From Asanoa hainanensis (lineage in GTDB: Bacteria; Actinomycetota; Actinomycetes; Mycobacteriales; Micromonosporaceae), in assembly GCF_900188485.1 (NCBI RefSeq), contig NZ_FZPH01000022.1:1-64000 (forward strand): a DNA stretch of 64,000 nt, written 5' to 3'. Shown here one piece after another: positions 36,065 to 44,809 of this stretch. The notes under the pieces are model-generated. The model worked only from the letters and a program-made list of their open reading frames with translations. It did not search any database and was not told the origin of the DNA. Each line of letters begins with the position of its first letter. The first letter of the stretch is position 1. The translations under genes and the position numbers were made by a program.

Positions 36065-39000
36065 TTATAGGCGCCAGGTTGTCGTGGTGTTTGGCGCGTA
36101 GCGGCAGGTGGCTCCCGTCGAGACCGCTTCGCGGAGGTGGGCGGCCAAGGCCGGGTGTCGTTCGTCAATCTTGCGTAGCGTGTCGCGGATTCGGGCGGTC
36201 ACTGTCTTGCGCGCGCGCTCGGCCTCGTCGCCCAGGCGGCGGGTGCGTCCGCCGAGGCCGGCTGCGGCTCGGAGCTCATCGATCAGGGCGCGGCGCTCGG
36301 CGTCGAGGGTGGCCAGCTTGGCCTGGTCGCCCCGGTGGGCGACCCGATCGATCGCCTCGTCCAGCTCACTCAGCCGGCGTTTGTAGCGAGCTTTGGCCTC
36401 GTCGTCGAGCACCGGGTCACCGCCCATCCGGCGTGCCGCCAGCAGTTCAGGGCCGGCCGTCGGGTCGAGCAGGACCACCGCCGCGATGTCGTCGCCCGGG
36501 TGGTTCAGCAGTTCATGGAGGTCGCGTAGGCCCTTGGCGTCCGGAAGGTGCACCACCTGACCGGCGAACGCCAGACGCCACACGTCACCGTCCCGCCGGA
36601 ACTCGGCCGGCGCGGGTCCAGCCGTGTCACCCGGTGCGGCGCCTCCGCCAGCGCCGCCCGCCTGACGCGAGCCCTCGCCAGCGCGGCCAGCGCCGCCCGC
36701 CGAACCCCAGCGTTCACCATCCTGGCCGGCCTCGCCCGCCGGACCCGACCGTTCACCATCATGGCCAGCGACGCCCGCCGAGCGTCCAGCGTTGCCGCCA
36801 GCGCCGCCCACCGAACCCGACCGCTCACCGTCGACGCCGGCCGCGCCGACCGCAACCGACCATTCGCCGTCCTGGTCGGCGTCGCCGGCGGAAGGTGACC
36901 GGTCCGTCGGTGTTCCGGCTGGTGGCACAACGTCTTCCGCCCGCATCGAGCTGCCCGTGCGGTGGGCGACCGCTGACCCTGTTTCGCCGGCAGAGGTCAC
37001 CCCCGTGGGGAAGGCAGCCGAGCCGTCCACCGTGGTGTCCGCCCACGGCAACGACCAGGCCGCCGCCGCGGCGTCGCCGTCCCGCGCCGGCCCGGCTCGC
37101 CCCGGGGAAGCCACACCACGTGGCGCGGGTCGGGACGAGGCGCGCGTCGCCAAGGCCCGGGCTGACTCGGCCACGTGCGGCATGTCGAGGTCGGTGGCTC
37201 GTCGCTCTACTTCGGACAGCAGCTCCGCCGCGTCCCCACCCTGCGCCAACCGGGCCTCGGCCAGGCCGAGGCCGGCCTGGACCGACCACGGTCGAGCGCC
37301 CAACCGATCGGCCGCCGCCTGGGCCCGCGCGAAGCCCTCCGCCGCCTCGGCCCAGCGTTCCTCGGCCGCGTCGACCTGCGCAAGCCAGAGCTCGACCGGC
37401 CCGCTCACGTCGCACCCGTAGAGCGAGACCAACCACTCGCCCGCGTGCGGCTGGAACGCCGCGCGGGCTCGGGCGCACAGGTCCGGATCGCGGGTCAGCA
37501 CCGCGAGCTCGGCCACGAGGCGGAGGAACAGCGGCTCCATCCAGCGCTGGTAGCCGCGGTCGCCGGCGTCGGTCTCCGCCAGGTGGCGCAGGCCCGGCTC
37601 GGGGTCACCCTGGGCGACCGCGTTGAGCGCGGTGACCAGCGGATAGTACGGCGGGTGCGCGGCGAGGCGCGCCCCGATCACCTCAGCCGCCTCGGTGAAG
37701 CGGCCGCGCAGCATCAGCAGGGCCCAGCGGATGTGCTGCCCCATGTACGCGTTTTCGTCCTGGTCGCCGTCGATGAAGCCGGCCAGGTCTCGGTGCAGCG
37801 CCGCCGCTTCCGTGAAGTCGCCGCGGAGGGTCGCGATGATGCTGCGGTCGATCGTCGACATCATCCGGGCCATCGCGACGTCGAGCCGCTCCGTCATCGC
37901 GCGCAGCGCCTGCACCTGCGCGTAGTAACCCGGGTCGCCCATCTCCAACAGCGCCACCCAGCGCAGCGACGCCGCGAAGGCCGCGGTCTGCCAGTCGCCG
38001 GATCGGGTGGCGACGGTTTCCATCTCGGCCATCAGGGCCGCGCGCTCCCGGGCCGAGCCGAGGCCCCAGATCGAGTCGTGCCGGCTCCACAGGCTGAACG
38101 CCAGGGCCTCGTCGTTGTTGTTGGCGCGGGCCTCCGCCTCGGTGCGGGCGATCAGGTTGCCGACCAGCCGCTCGCGCGACAGCTCGGTGCCGTCACCCCC
38201 GACGTAGCGGGCGTGTGCCTCGCGCAGCAGTGCCTCGATCACGGGCGTGCGAGTGCTGTGTGGGCCACGATGGCGTTCGGCGACGAGGGCTACCCGGGCG
38301 AGCACCGCCGGCTCGTCGAGCGTGCGGGCCACCTCGCCGGCGGCCTCGATCTGGGCCCAGGCCTCGTGGCGATTGCGGCCGTGGAACAGCTCCATCGAGA
38401 GGTCGAGGTAGAGCTTCACCCGCCGGGTCGGGTCCTCGACGCGTTCGAGCGCGCGCCGGTAGTGGTTGTGCGCCTCTTCGGGCGCGAGCCGACCCGAGGC
38501 GTCGGTGGCCGCTGCCACCAGGTGATCCACCGCCTGCTCCGACGGGATCACCTCACCGGCCGCGTACGCGTGGCGGGCCAGATCGGCCGGGAACAGCCGG
38601 CCGCGCAACCCGGGGGCCTCGTCGACCGCCCGCACGACAGAGGCGTGCCGAGAGCGGCGGGCGTCGTCGGTGAGCCCGTCGTAGAGGGTCTCGCGGACCA
38701 GGTCGTGGCTGAACGCGAACCGCCCGCCGCCCCGCCCGACCACCAGCCGCGCCGTGATCGCCTGGTCGAGCAGGCGGTCGACCTGCGGCACCGGCTCGGC
38801 GACGACCGCGGCCAGCAACTGCCTGTGGAACTCGTGACCGAGCACCGAGCCGGCGGTCAACAACTCGACCAACGAGCCCGGCAGCAGGTCGAGCCGGCGG
38901 CGCACCGCGTCGCGTACCCCTGGAGGTATTGCCGTCAACGAACCGTCGGCCCGCCACAACCGGGCCGTCTGCTCGACGAAGAACGGGTTGCCGCCCGTGC

Positions 39001-39703
39001 GCCGGTGCACCTCGGCCACCACGTCGCCGGCGGGCGCCCGGCCGGCCGCCCGCTCGATCAACGCGCCGACGTCGGCCGGCTCGAGCCCCGTCAGGGTGAC
39101 CGTGGTCGCCTTGGCCTGCAACGGCAGCAGCAGCGGCCGCAGGGGGTGGGCGGCCGACTCGACCTCGACGTCGCGATAGGTGCCGACCAGCAGCAGCCGC
39201 TCGAACCACGTGTGCTGTGCCGCGAACTCGAGCAGCCGCAACGAGGCCGGGTCGGCCCAGTGCAGGTCGTCGAAGACCACCATGACCGGCGCGTGCTGGG
39301 ACGCGGCGACCAACGCGGCGGTGACCCCGTCGTACACCGTGAATGCTTCGGTCTCCGGGTCTGAGGTCTTGCCGAGCAGCACCGCGACGGCGGCGCCGCC
39401 GGCCTCTTCGATCTCGGCCCACTGGTCGGGGGTGGCGTGCCGGCGCAGCCCGCGCAGCACCTGCACCCACGGCCAGTAGCCGGGCGCGCTCTCGGAATCC
39501 CAGCAGCGCCCGCCGAGCACCGTCACCCCGCGCGCCCGCGCCTCGTCGACGGCGCCGGTCACCAGGGTGGTCTTGCCGATGCCGGCCTCGCCCGTGACCA
39601 GCACCAACCCGCCGTGGCTCTCGGTCACCCGATCGACCTCGGCGCGCAGCATCGCGGCGGGATGCTCCCGCCCGATGACCGACTCCCCCACCCGGGTCCC
39701 CAT
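36065..39703 (-). CDS. Large AAA-type ATPase regulator
   Basis: A 1212-residue STAND/AAA protein resembling the LuxR/MalT-like regulators of actinobacteria. N-terminal NTPase: LVTGEAGIGKTTLV (Walker A), VMVVFDDLHWADPASLRLL (Walker B), GGNPFFVEQTARL sensor region. Residues about 400-930 are TPR-like helical repeats. A low-complexity 13-residue repeat (about 940-1025) separates these from a conserved C-terminal domain (GDVWRLAFAGQVVHLPDAKG, then a long basic coiled coil). I do not see a LuxR HTH. It probably senses a ligand and controls transcription or signalling, target unknown. ATG 39703 precedes GESVIGREHPAAMLRAEVDR. Confidence 0.8.
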   Translation of the reverse strand: MGTRVGESVIGREHPAAMLRAEVDRVTESHGGLVLVTGEAGIGKTTLVTGAVDEARARGVTVLGGRCWDSESAPGYWPWVQVLRGLRRHATPDQWAEIEEAGGAAVAVLLGKTSDPETEAFTVYDGVTAALVAASQHAPVMVVFDDLHWADPASLRLLEFAAQHTWFERLLLVGTYRDVEVESAAHPLRPLLLPLQAKATTVTLTGLEPADVGALIERAAGRAPAGDVVAEVHRRTGGNPFFVEQTARLWRADGSLTAIPPGVRDAVRRRLDLLPGSLVELLTAGSVLGHEFHRQLLAAVVAEPVPQVDRLLDQAITARLVVGRGGGRFAFSHDLVRETLYDGLTDDARRSRHASVVRAVDEAPGLRGRLFPADLARHAYAAGEVIPSEQAVDHLVAAATDASGRLAPEEAHNHYRRALERVEDPTRRVKLYLDLSMELFHGRNRHEAWAQIEAAGEVARTLDEPAVLARVALVAERHRGPHSTRTPVIEALLREAHARYVGGDGTELSRERLVGNLIARTEAEARANNNDEALAFSLWSRHDSIWGLGSARERAALMAEMETVATRSGDWQTAAFAASLRWVALLEMGDPGYYAQVQALRAMTERLDVAMARMMSTIDRSIIATLRGDFTEAAALHRDLAGFIDGDQDENAYMGQHIRWALLMLRGRFTEAAEVIGARLAAHPPYYPLVTALNAVAQGDPEPGLRHLAETDAGDRGYQRWMEPLFLRLVAELAVLTRDPDLCARARAAFQPHAGEWLVSLYGCDVSGPVELWLAQVDAAEERWAEAAEGFARAQAAADRLGARPWSVQAGLGLAEARLAQGGDAAELLSEVERRATDLDMPHVAESARALATRASSRPAPRGVASPGRAGPARDGDAAAAAWSLPWADTTVDGSAAFPTGVTSAGETGSAVAHRTGSSMRAEDVVPPAGTPTDRSPSAGDADQDGEWSVAVGAAGVDGERSGSVGGAGGNAGRSAGVAGHDGERSGPAGEAGQDGERWGSAGGAGRAGEGSRQAGGAGGGAAPGDTAGPAPAEFRRDGDVWRLAFAGQVVHLPDAKGLRDLHELLNHPGDDIAAVVLLDPTAGPELLAARRMGGDPVLDDEAKARYKRRLSELDEAIDRVAHRGDQAKLATLDAERRALIDELRAAAGLGGRTRRLGDEAERARKTVTARIRDTLRKIDERHPALAAHLREAVSTGATCRYAPNTTTTWRL
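36640..36885. repeat. In-frame 39-bp repeats inside the AAA regulator
   Basis: Five to six degenerate copies of a 13-residue unit (consensus AGxDGERSGSAGG) lie between the TPR-like part and the C-terminal domain. On the plus strand the copies share CCGCCCACCGAACCCGACCG-like blocks. The unit is a multiple of three, so length changes do not break the frame. Confidence 0.85.
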
Positions 39704-39741
39704 GACCCATAGACGGTATCGGAAGGCACCGACAGAATTAG

Positions 39742-40965
39742 TTACGCCAACAGACCGGGATAAAGCAGTGCCAATTGGTGCGGGTACGCCGCGATGAGGC
39801 GCAACTCGTCGTCGGTGAGTGGGCGGCCGGTCGAGGCGTTGCAGAGCTGGACCAGCTTGAAGGTCAGCTCGGGCTCCGTGACCGCGACACCGAGCCCGTC
39901 CATGACGTGCCGGAAACCGGCCATTCCGCCGTACTCCCCGGTCAGCACCACCCTGCCCGACAGCTCGTGCCAGTCCGCCGGAAATGGGCCGAGCACGTCC
40001 TCGTCGTACAACTCGTAGTTCCGATGGTCCTTGAGCGCGCCGTCGGCGTGGATGCCCGACTCGTGCGCGAACGCGTTGCGTCCGACCCCGGGCTGGTTGA
40101 TCGCCAAGGGCTGACCGAAGGCGTACGCGGCCCAGGCAGCGAACCGGCGCGCCCACGACAGGTCCAACTGATCGCCGATTTCCACCCGTTCGGAGACACC
40201 GAACCCGTTCTGCAGCGCGAGGATCGTCGAGACCAGGTCGGCGTTGCCGGAGCGTTCGCCGATCCCGTTGACGCAGGTGTTGATCCAGGCGTCCTGGCCG
40301 GCGTCGAGGTCGCCGAGCGCGCCCGCCACGGAGTTGGCCACCGCCATGCCCAGGTCGTTGTGGCAGTGCGTCTCGACCGGCATGCCGACGGTGCTGGCCA
40401 GCTTCGCGAACCGCTCGCCGATCCGGCCCGGTGTGTCGCCGCCGATCGTGTCGCAGTAGCGCACCCGGTCGGCACCCGCTTCCTTCGCCGCCAGCGCGAA
40501 CTCGGTCAGGAACCCGAAGTCGGTGCGCGAACCGTCCTCCGCGTTGACGCCGACGGTCTGGACGCCGGCCTCCTTGGCCGCCCGCACCGCGCCGACCATC
40601 TCCGCGACCACGGCGGCCCGGTCGAACTTGCCCCGGAACTTGTTGCGCAACATCTGGTCACTGGTCGAGATCGACAGGTTGTAGTGCTTGAGCCCGAGCG
40701 GCGTGGACGCGGTGACGTCGCCGGCGACCGCCCGGGTCCAGCCGGACAGCCGCAGGTCGCCGAACGCGCCGGCCTCGGCCAGCGCCACCTGCGCCCGCAC
40801 GTAGGGCACCTCGTGGAACAGGAACGGAAAGCCGATCTCGGACTGCGCGACCCCGAGCTTACCCAGGTAGAAGTTGACCATCGTCTTGCCGAACTTGGAC
40901 AGCCCGGTCCGAGCCGTCTGCACGCCGTCCCGGTTGGTGACGTCGAGGAAATGAATGCGTGGCAT
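39742..40965 (-). CDS. Homocitrate/isopropylmalate synthase-family enzyme
   Basis: A 407-residue HMGL-like TIM-barrel enzyme that would condense acetyl-CoA with a 2-oxoacid. Motifs: FLDVTNRDGVQTARTG (metal Asp and Arg), ETHCHNDLGMAVANS (HxH metal ligands), NGIGERSGNADL and AFAHESGIHADG. The LeuA regulatory domain is missing, so the size suits homocitrate synthase (NifV-like) or Re-citrate synthase. It is divergent from an HTH-citrate synthase, which makes a citrate- or methylcitrate-like product plausible, but substrate is not proven. ATG 40965 chosen; TTG 41001 is possible. Confidence 0.8.
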   Translation of the reverse strand: MPRIHFLDVTNRDGVQTARTGLSKFGKTMVNFYLGKLGVAQSEIGFPFLFHEVPYVRAQVALAEAGAFGDLRLSGWTRAVAGDVTASTPLGLKHYNLSISTSDQMLRNKFRGKFDRAAVVAEMVGAVRAAKEAGVQTVGVNAEDGSRTDFGFLTEFALAAKEAGADRVRYCDTIGGDTPGRIGERFAKLASTVGMPVETHCHNDLGMAVANSVAGALGDLDAGQDAWINTCVNGIGERSGNADLVSTILALQNGFGVSERVEIGDQLDLSWARRFAAWAAYAFGQPLAINQPGVGRNAFAHESGIHADGALKDHRNYELYDEDVLGPFPADWHELSGRVVLTGEYGGMAGFRHVMDGLGVAVTEPELTFKLVQLCNASTGRPLTDDELRLIAAYPHQLALLYPGLLA

Positions 40966-41002
40966 AACCTCAGGTTGACAGCACTGGTTGCGAGCGGTCA
41001 AT

Positions 41003-41018
41003 GTTGACTAAAATCAAC
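41003..41018. promoter_or_regulatory. Palindromic operator candidate between divergent genes
   Basis: GTTGACTAAAATCAAC is an inverted repeat (GTTGA, 6-bp gap, TCAAC) in the 76-bp space between the homocitrate-synthase-like and citrate-synthase start codons. It is the most AT-rich stretch nearby and its TTGAC could be a -35 box. The citrate synthase itself carries an N-terminal HTH and could bind here. Confidence 0.55.
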
Positions 41019-41041
41019 CCATCTTCTTGTACGGAGGTGCG

Positions 41042-42430
41042 ATGGAGCAGCTCAAGGGCTGGTTGACGGCTTCGGAGGCGGCGGAGCGGCTGGGTGTGAA
41101 GCCAGCCACGCTCTACGCGTACGTCAGTCGGGGCGTGCTCAACCGCCGCCGGTCCCCCGCGGGCCAAAGCCTGTTCGACCCGGCCGAGGTCGAACGACTG
41201 GCTCGACGCGGTCGCCCGCGTCAGCGCCCTACCGGCGCGTCGGAGGTCGTGATCGAGTCTCGGATCACCGCTCTGGGAGCGGACCGCCCGTTCTATCGGG
41301 GACGCGATGCCCTCGCACTGGCCGCCTCGGCCTCGTTCGAGGAGGTCGCCGAGCTGTTGTGGACCGGGGAGCTCTCTCCGGGGCCTCGGACCACGGAGCC
41401 CGCCCCCGGCGGGCAGGCCGCGGAGCCCGCCCCCGGCCGGCAGGCGGCGGAGTTCACCCCCGGCGGACGGACCGCGGAGCTCACCCCCGACGGGCGGACC
41501 GCCGAGCTCACCCCCGACGGGCGGACCGCGGAGCACGCCCCTGGCGGGCAGACCGTGGAGCTCACCTCCGGCCCGCAGGTCTGGCGCGCGGGCTCGGCGG
41601 CGTTGACGGCCGGGCGGGCGGCCAGCGCGGCGTTGCCCGGCAACGTGCTGCTGCTCGACCGGATCCAGGCCATTGTGCCCGCGCTGGCGGTGACCGATCC
41701 GCTGCGGGGCAACCTGGATCCGGCCGCGGTGGTCGACGTCGGGCGGGCGTTGGTGGCCGGCATCGTCGACTGCCTGCCGGCCTCCAACGACCCCGGCGAG
41801 TCGGACGACAGCATCGCTGGGCGGTTGGCGGCTCGACTCGGGGTGGAAAACCGGTTCATCGACGGTGTTCGTGCGGCGTTGGTGCTGCTCGCCGACCATG
41901 AGCTGGCCGCCTCGACGCTCGCCGCGCGGGTGGCCGCGTCGGTCCGGGCCGACCCCTACGCCGTAGTCACCGCCGGGCTCGCCACCGTCAGCGGCACCCT
42001 GCACGGCGGCGCCTCACTGGGCGCCGAGGCCCTGCTCGACGCGGTCACCAACCCGGCCGACGCGGACGAGACGATCGGGTTGCTGCTGCGTCGAGGCGAG
42101 CGGATACCAGGCTTCGGCCACGCGGTCTACAAGTCGGGCGACGGCCGCGCCGGCGCGCTGCTTGACCGGATCAGCGCGGCGGCGCCGGACCATCCGGTCC
42201 TGCGCAGCGCGGAGGCGCTGCTCGCCGCCGCAAGGCGCCGCCGGCTGCCGGAACCCAACATCGACTTCGCGCTCGCGACCCTGACCCGGGCGGCCGGGAT
42301 GCCCACCGGTGCTGGCGAGGCCATCTTCGCGATCGCCCGCGTGGCCGGCTGGTTAGCGCACGCGATGGAGGAGTACGAACGGCGCACACCGCTGCGGCTC
42401 CGCGCCATCTACATCGGACCTCAGGAGTAG
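41042..42430 (+). CDS. Citrate synthase-like enzyme with N-terminal HTH domain
   Basis: A 462-residue fusion. Residues 1-60 form a MerR/excisionase-type HTH (WLTASEAAERLGVKPATLYA, then YVSRGVLNRRRSPAG). The rest is citrate synthase: LHGGASLGAEAL and IPGFGHAVYKSGDGRA hold the two active-site His, MPTGAGEAIFAIARVAGWLA precedes the C-terminal acidic region. Between about residues 117 and 178 sits an insertion of seven 9-residue repeats. ATG 41042 follows ACGGAGG. DNA binding by the enzyme would let it sense its own substrates; this is inference. Confidence 0.85.
   Translation: MEQLKGWLTASEAAERLGVKPATLYAYVSRGVLNRRRSPAGQSLFDPAEVERLARRGRPRQRPTGASEVVIESRITALGADRPFYRGRDALALAASASFEEVAELLWTGELSPGPRTTEPAPGGQAAEPAPGRQAAEFTPGGRTAELTPDGRTAELTPDGRTAEHAPGGQTVELTSGPQVWRAGSAALTAGRAASAALPGNVLLLDRIQAIVPALAVTDPLRGNLDPAAVVDVGRALVAGIVDCLPASNDPGESDDSIAGRLAARLGVENRFIDGVRAALVLLADHELAASTLAARVAASVRADPYAVVTAGLATVSGTLHGGASLGAEALLDAVTNPADADETIGLLLRRGERIPGFGHAVYKSGDGRAGALLDRISAAAPDHPVLRSAEALLAAARRRRLPEPNIDFALATLTRAAGMPTGAGEAIFAIARVAGWLAHAMEEYERRTPLRLRAIYIGPQE
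41390..41575. repeat. In-frame 27-bp repeats inserted in the citrate synthase
   Basis: Seven units of nine residues (AEPAPGGQA, AEPAPGRQA, AEFTPGGRT, AELTPDGRT twice, AEHAPGGQT, VELTSGPQ) interrupt the enzyme between EELLWTGEL-like and WRAGSAALTAG. The DNA units read GGGCGGACCGCGGAGCTCAC with few changes. Confidence 0.92.
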
Positions 42431-42520
42431 CCTGCGCCAAGTGGCGGGGTCGGCCTTGCCGAGCGGGGATCCGGACCATTCGCTCGTAAAGCGAACCGGC
42501 TGTCGGATCGGAGCCCCGCC

Positions 42521-42600
42521 GCACGGGCCAGAGCCAGCCACGCGGGCCAAGAGCCAACAACGCGGGCCAAGAGCCAGCCACGCGGGCCCGGAGCCAGCTC
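42521..42600. repeat. 20-bp tandem repeat, four copies
   Basis: CACGCGGGCCAAGAGCCAGC and close variants follow each other from 42521 to about 42600. Its spacing is not a multiple of three and no frame through it looks coding. Confidence 0.85.
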
Positions 42601-42680
42601 CATCTCCCTGATCAACCGCCTGCGCGCTTAATCCATTGAGTTGACCGGTTAAGCCGCGCTAACGTGGTCGTTCAACGGAC

Positions 42681-42740
42681 AGAGAGGGGCCGGGCCGATG
42701 CGGATCTGAGGTTGTCGACGTTTCCGACAACCCTGGAGGA
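42681..42740 (+). promoter_or_regulatory. Leader with three-codon ORF and hairpin before ABC-F
   Basis: A ribosome site GAGGGG (42684-42689) precedes ATG CGG ATC TGA (42698-42709), coding Met-Arg-Ile. Directly after the stop comes an 8-bp hairpin, GGTTGTCG (42710-42717) with CGACAACC (42725-42732), and then the GGAGG of the ABC-F gene. Very short upstream frames that let antibiotic-stalled ribosomes switch RNA structure are known for resistance ABC-F genes; this arrangement fits that principle. Confidence 0.55.
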
Positions 42741-42745
42741 CCGCT

Positions 42746-44350
42746 ATGTCTCCTGCCATCCTGATATCCGACCTCACCTTCTCCTGGCCTGACGGCGCGC
42801 CCGTGTTCGACGGGCTCGATCTGGTGCTCGGCACCGGCCGCACCGCTCTGATCGGCTCCAACGGCTCCGGCAAGTCCACCCTGTTGCGCCTGGTCACCGG
42901 GGCCCTCACGCCCACCCGGGGCACCGTCCGGGTCGACGGCACGCTGGGCTACCTGCCGCAGGACCTGACCCTCGACGCCGGCCGGCCGGTCGACGACGTG
43001 CTCGGCATCGCCGCGACCCGGCGGGCGCTCGCCGCGGTCGAACGCGGCGACGCTGATCCGGTTCACTACACGACGATCGGCGACGACTGGGACGTCGACG
43101 ACCGCGCCCACGAGACGCTTGACCGGTTCGGCCTCGGCCACATCGGCCTGGACCGGCCGGTGGGCGCACTCTCCGGCGGCGAGGCCGTCCTGCTTGGGCT
43201 CGCCGGCCAACTCCTGCGGCGACCCGGCGTACTCGTGCTCGACGAACCGACCAACAACCTCGACCGCGCGGCGCGGGAACGGCTGTACGACACGGTGGCC
43301 GCGTGGTCCGGAGTCCTGCTGCTGGTCAGCCACGACCGCGAGCTGCTGGACCTGGCCGACCAGGTAGCGGAGCTGTACGACGGCGGGTTGCGGCTGTTCG
43401 GCGGCACGTTCAGCGAGTACGAGCACGCCCTGGCCGTCGAGCAGGAGGCCGCGCAGCGTGCCGTGCGGGCCGCCGAGGGCGACGTGCGCCGCCAGCGGCG
43501 CGAGCTGGCCGACGCGCACGTGACGCTGGCTCGACGGGTCCGCTTCGGGCAGAAGAAGTGGGACAACAAACGCGAGCCCAAGGCCATCATGAACCTGCGC
43601 AGACGCGAGGCTCAGGTGTCCGCCGGCAAGTACCGCGGCCTGCACGAAGACCGGCTGGCGGAGGCGCTTGAACGGTTAACCTCGGCGGAGGATGCGGTCC
43701 GCGACGACGCCGCGATCCGGGTCGACCTGCCGGCGACGGCGGTGCCGACGGCCCGCCGGGTGGCCAGCGTGCGCGACGCGGTGTTGCGCAACGGAGTGCG
43801 GATCGACCTGGACGTCTACGGCGCGGAACGGATCGCCCTGCTCGGTGCCAACGGATCCGGCAAGACCACGCTGCTGTCCGCGCTCGCCGGTCGCGTTCCG
43901 GCCGAACGCGGCGAGGTCGACGTCGCCGTGCCGGTGCGCTTGTTGCCACAGCGACTCGACGTACTCGATGACGATCTGTCGATTGTGGCCAACGTGCACC
44001 GGCTCGCCCCAGCGGCCGGGGACAACGCCGTCCGCGCCCGGCTGGCCCGGTTCCTCTTCCGTGGTGCCCGGGCGGAACGACCGGTCGGCTCGCTGTCCGG
44101 CGGCGAGCGGTTCCGGGCCACGCTGGCCGCGCTGATGCTGGCCGAACCGGCGCCGCAGTTGTTGCTGCTCGACGAGCCGACCAACAACCTCGACCTGGTC
44201 AGCGTGCGACAGCTGGGTGAGGCGCTGGCCGCGTACCAGGGAGCTCTGATCGTCGCGAGTCACGACCTCGGCTTCCTGCGCACCCTCGGCATCACCCGCT
44301 GGCTGCGGCTCGACGGCGTGCTGAGTGAGTCGGGCCCGCCGGCTGCGTAG
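42746..44350 (+). CDS. ABC-F family ATPase (second copy)
   Basis: A 534-residue duplicated ABC protein lacking membrane segments. Site 1: GSNGSGKSTLL, signature LSGGEAVLL, LVLDEPTNNLDR; linker about 230-310 with many Arg and Lys; site 2: GANGSGKTTLL, signature LSGGERFRATL, LLLLDEPTNNLDLV. The linker is short, as in resistance-type and uncharacterised ABC-F groups. GGAGGA six bases before the ATG. The regulated leader suggests an inducible, antibiotic-protection role; that is inference. Confidence 0.92.
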   Translation: MSPAILISDLTFSWPDGAPVFDGLDLVLGTGRTALIGSNGSGKSTLLRLVTGALTPTRGTVRVDGTLGYLPQDLTLDAGRPVDDVLGIAATRRALAAVERGDADPVHYTTIGDDWDVDDRAHETLDRFGLGHIGLDRPVGALSGGEAVLLGLAGQLLRRPGVLVLDEPTNNLDRAARERLYDTVAAWSGVLLLVSHDRELLDLADQVAELYDGGLRLFGGTFSEYEHALAVEQEAAQRAVRAAEGDVRRQRRELADAHVTLARRVRFGQKKWDNKREPKAIMNLRRREAQVSAGKYRGLHEDRLAEALERLTSAEDAVRDDAAIRVDLPATAVPTARRVASVRDAVLRNGVRIDLDVYGAERIALLGANGSGKTTLLSALAGRVPAERGEVDVAVPVRLLPQRLDVLDDDLSIVANVHRLAPAAGDNAVRARLARFLFRGARAERPVGSLSGGERFRATLAALMLAEPAPQLLLLDEPTNNLDLVSVRQLGEALAAYQGALIVASHDLGFLRTLGITRWLRLDGVLSESGPPAA

Positions 44351-44359
44351 GGTGGCAGT

Positions 44360-44755
44360 GTGGTGCGGTTTCGAATCAGCGAGGCGGCCGAGCTGCTCGG
44401 CGTCAGCCCCGACACGGTGCGCCGATGGATCGACGCCGGGAAGCTGCCCGCCGACCGCGACGAGCACGGGCACCGGTTGGTCGACGGCACCGAGCTCGCC
44501 GCGTTCGCGCGGTCCCAGCACGAGCAGGCCGAGGGTGGCGAGACCTCGGCCCGCAACCGGCTGCGCGGAATCGTCACCGCGGTGGTCAAGGACGGCGTGA
44601 TGGCCCAGGTCGACATCCAGGCCGGCCCGTTCCGGATCGTCTCGTTGATGAGCCGCGAGGCGGTCGACGAGCTCGACCTCCGGGTGGGTTCGGTGGCCAC
44701 GGCCGTCATCAAATCGACGACCGTCGTAGTGGAGAAGGCGCCGGCACGGCGTTAA
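44360..44755 (+). CDS. HTH-molbindin (TOBE domain) protein
   Basis: A 131-residue protein: residues 3-55 are a BldC/MerR-like HTH (FRISEAAELLGVSPDTVRRW), residues about 65-130 a Mop/TOBE domain (RNRLRGIVTAVVKDGVMAQV, then GSVATAVIKSTTVVVEK). Such proteins bind molybdate and act as storage or regulators like ModE. GTG 44360 lies 9 bp after the ABC-F stop, but no molybdate transporter is present in the window. Confidence 0.88.
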   Translation: MVRFRISEAAELLGVSPDTVRRWIDAGKLPADRDEHGHRLVDGTELAAFARSQHEQAEGGETSARNRLRGIVTAVVKDGVMAQVDIQAGPFRIVSLMSREAVDELDLRVGSVATAVIKSTTVVVEKAPARR

Positions 44756-44809
44756 AGTCATCGATGTACGAGCGGCGGCGCGCTCACCCCGATCCGGGAG
44801 GAGAGCTTC

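Larger units (their letters stand above)
42431..42745. other. Intergenic region with repeats, promoter and ABC-F leader
   Basis: No protein gene is evident. It contains a four-copy 20-bp repeat (42521-42600), a probable promoter (TTGAGT 42636-42641, 18-bp spacer, TAACGT 42660-42665) with the palindrome TTGACCGGTTAA lying in the spacer (42641-42652), and the leader described separately. The first 90 bp after the citrate synthase stop show nothing. Confidence 0.6.
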
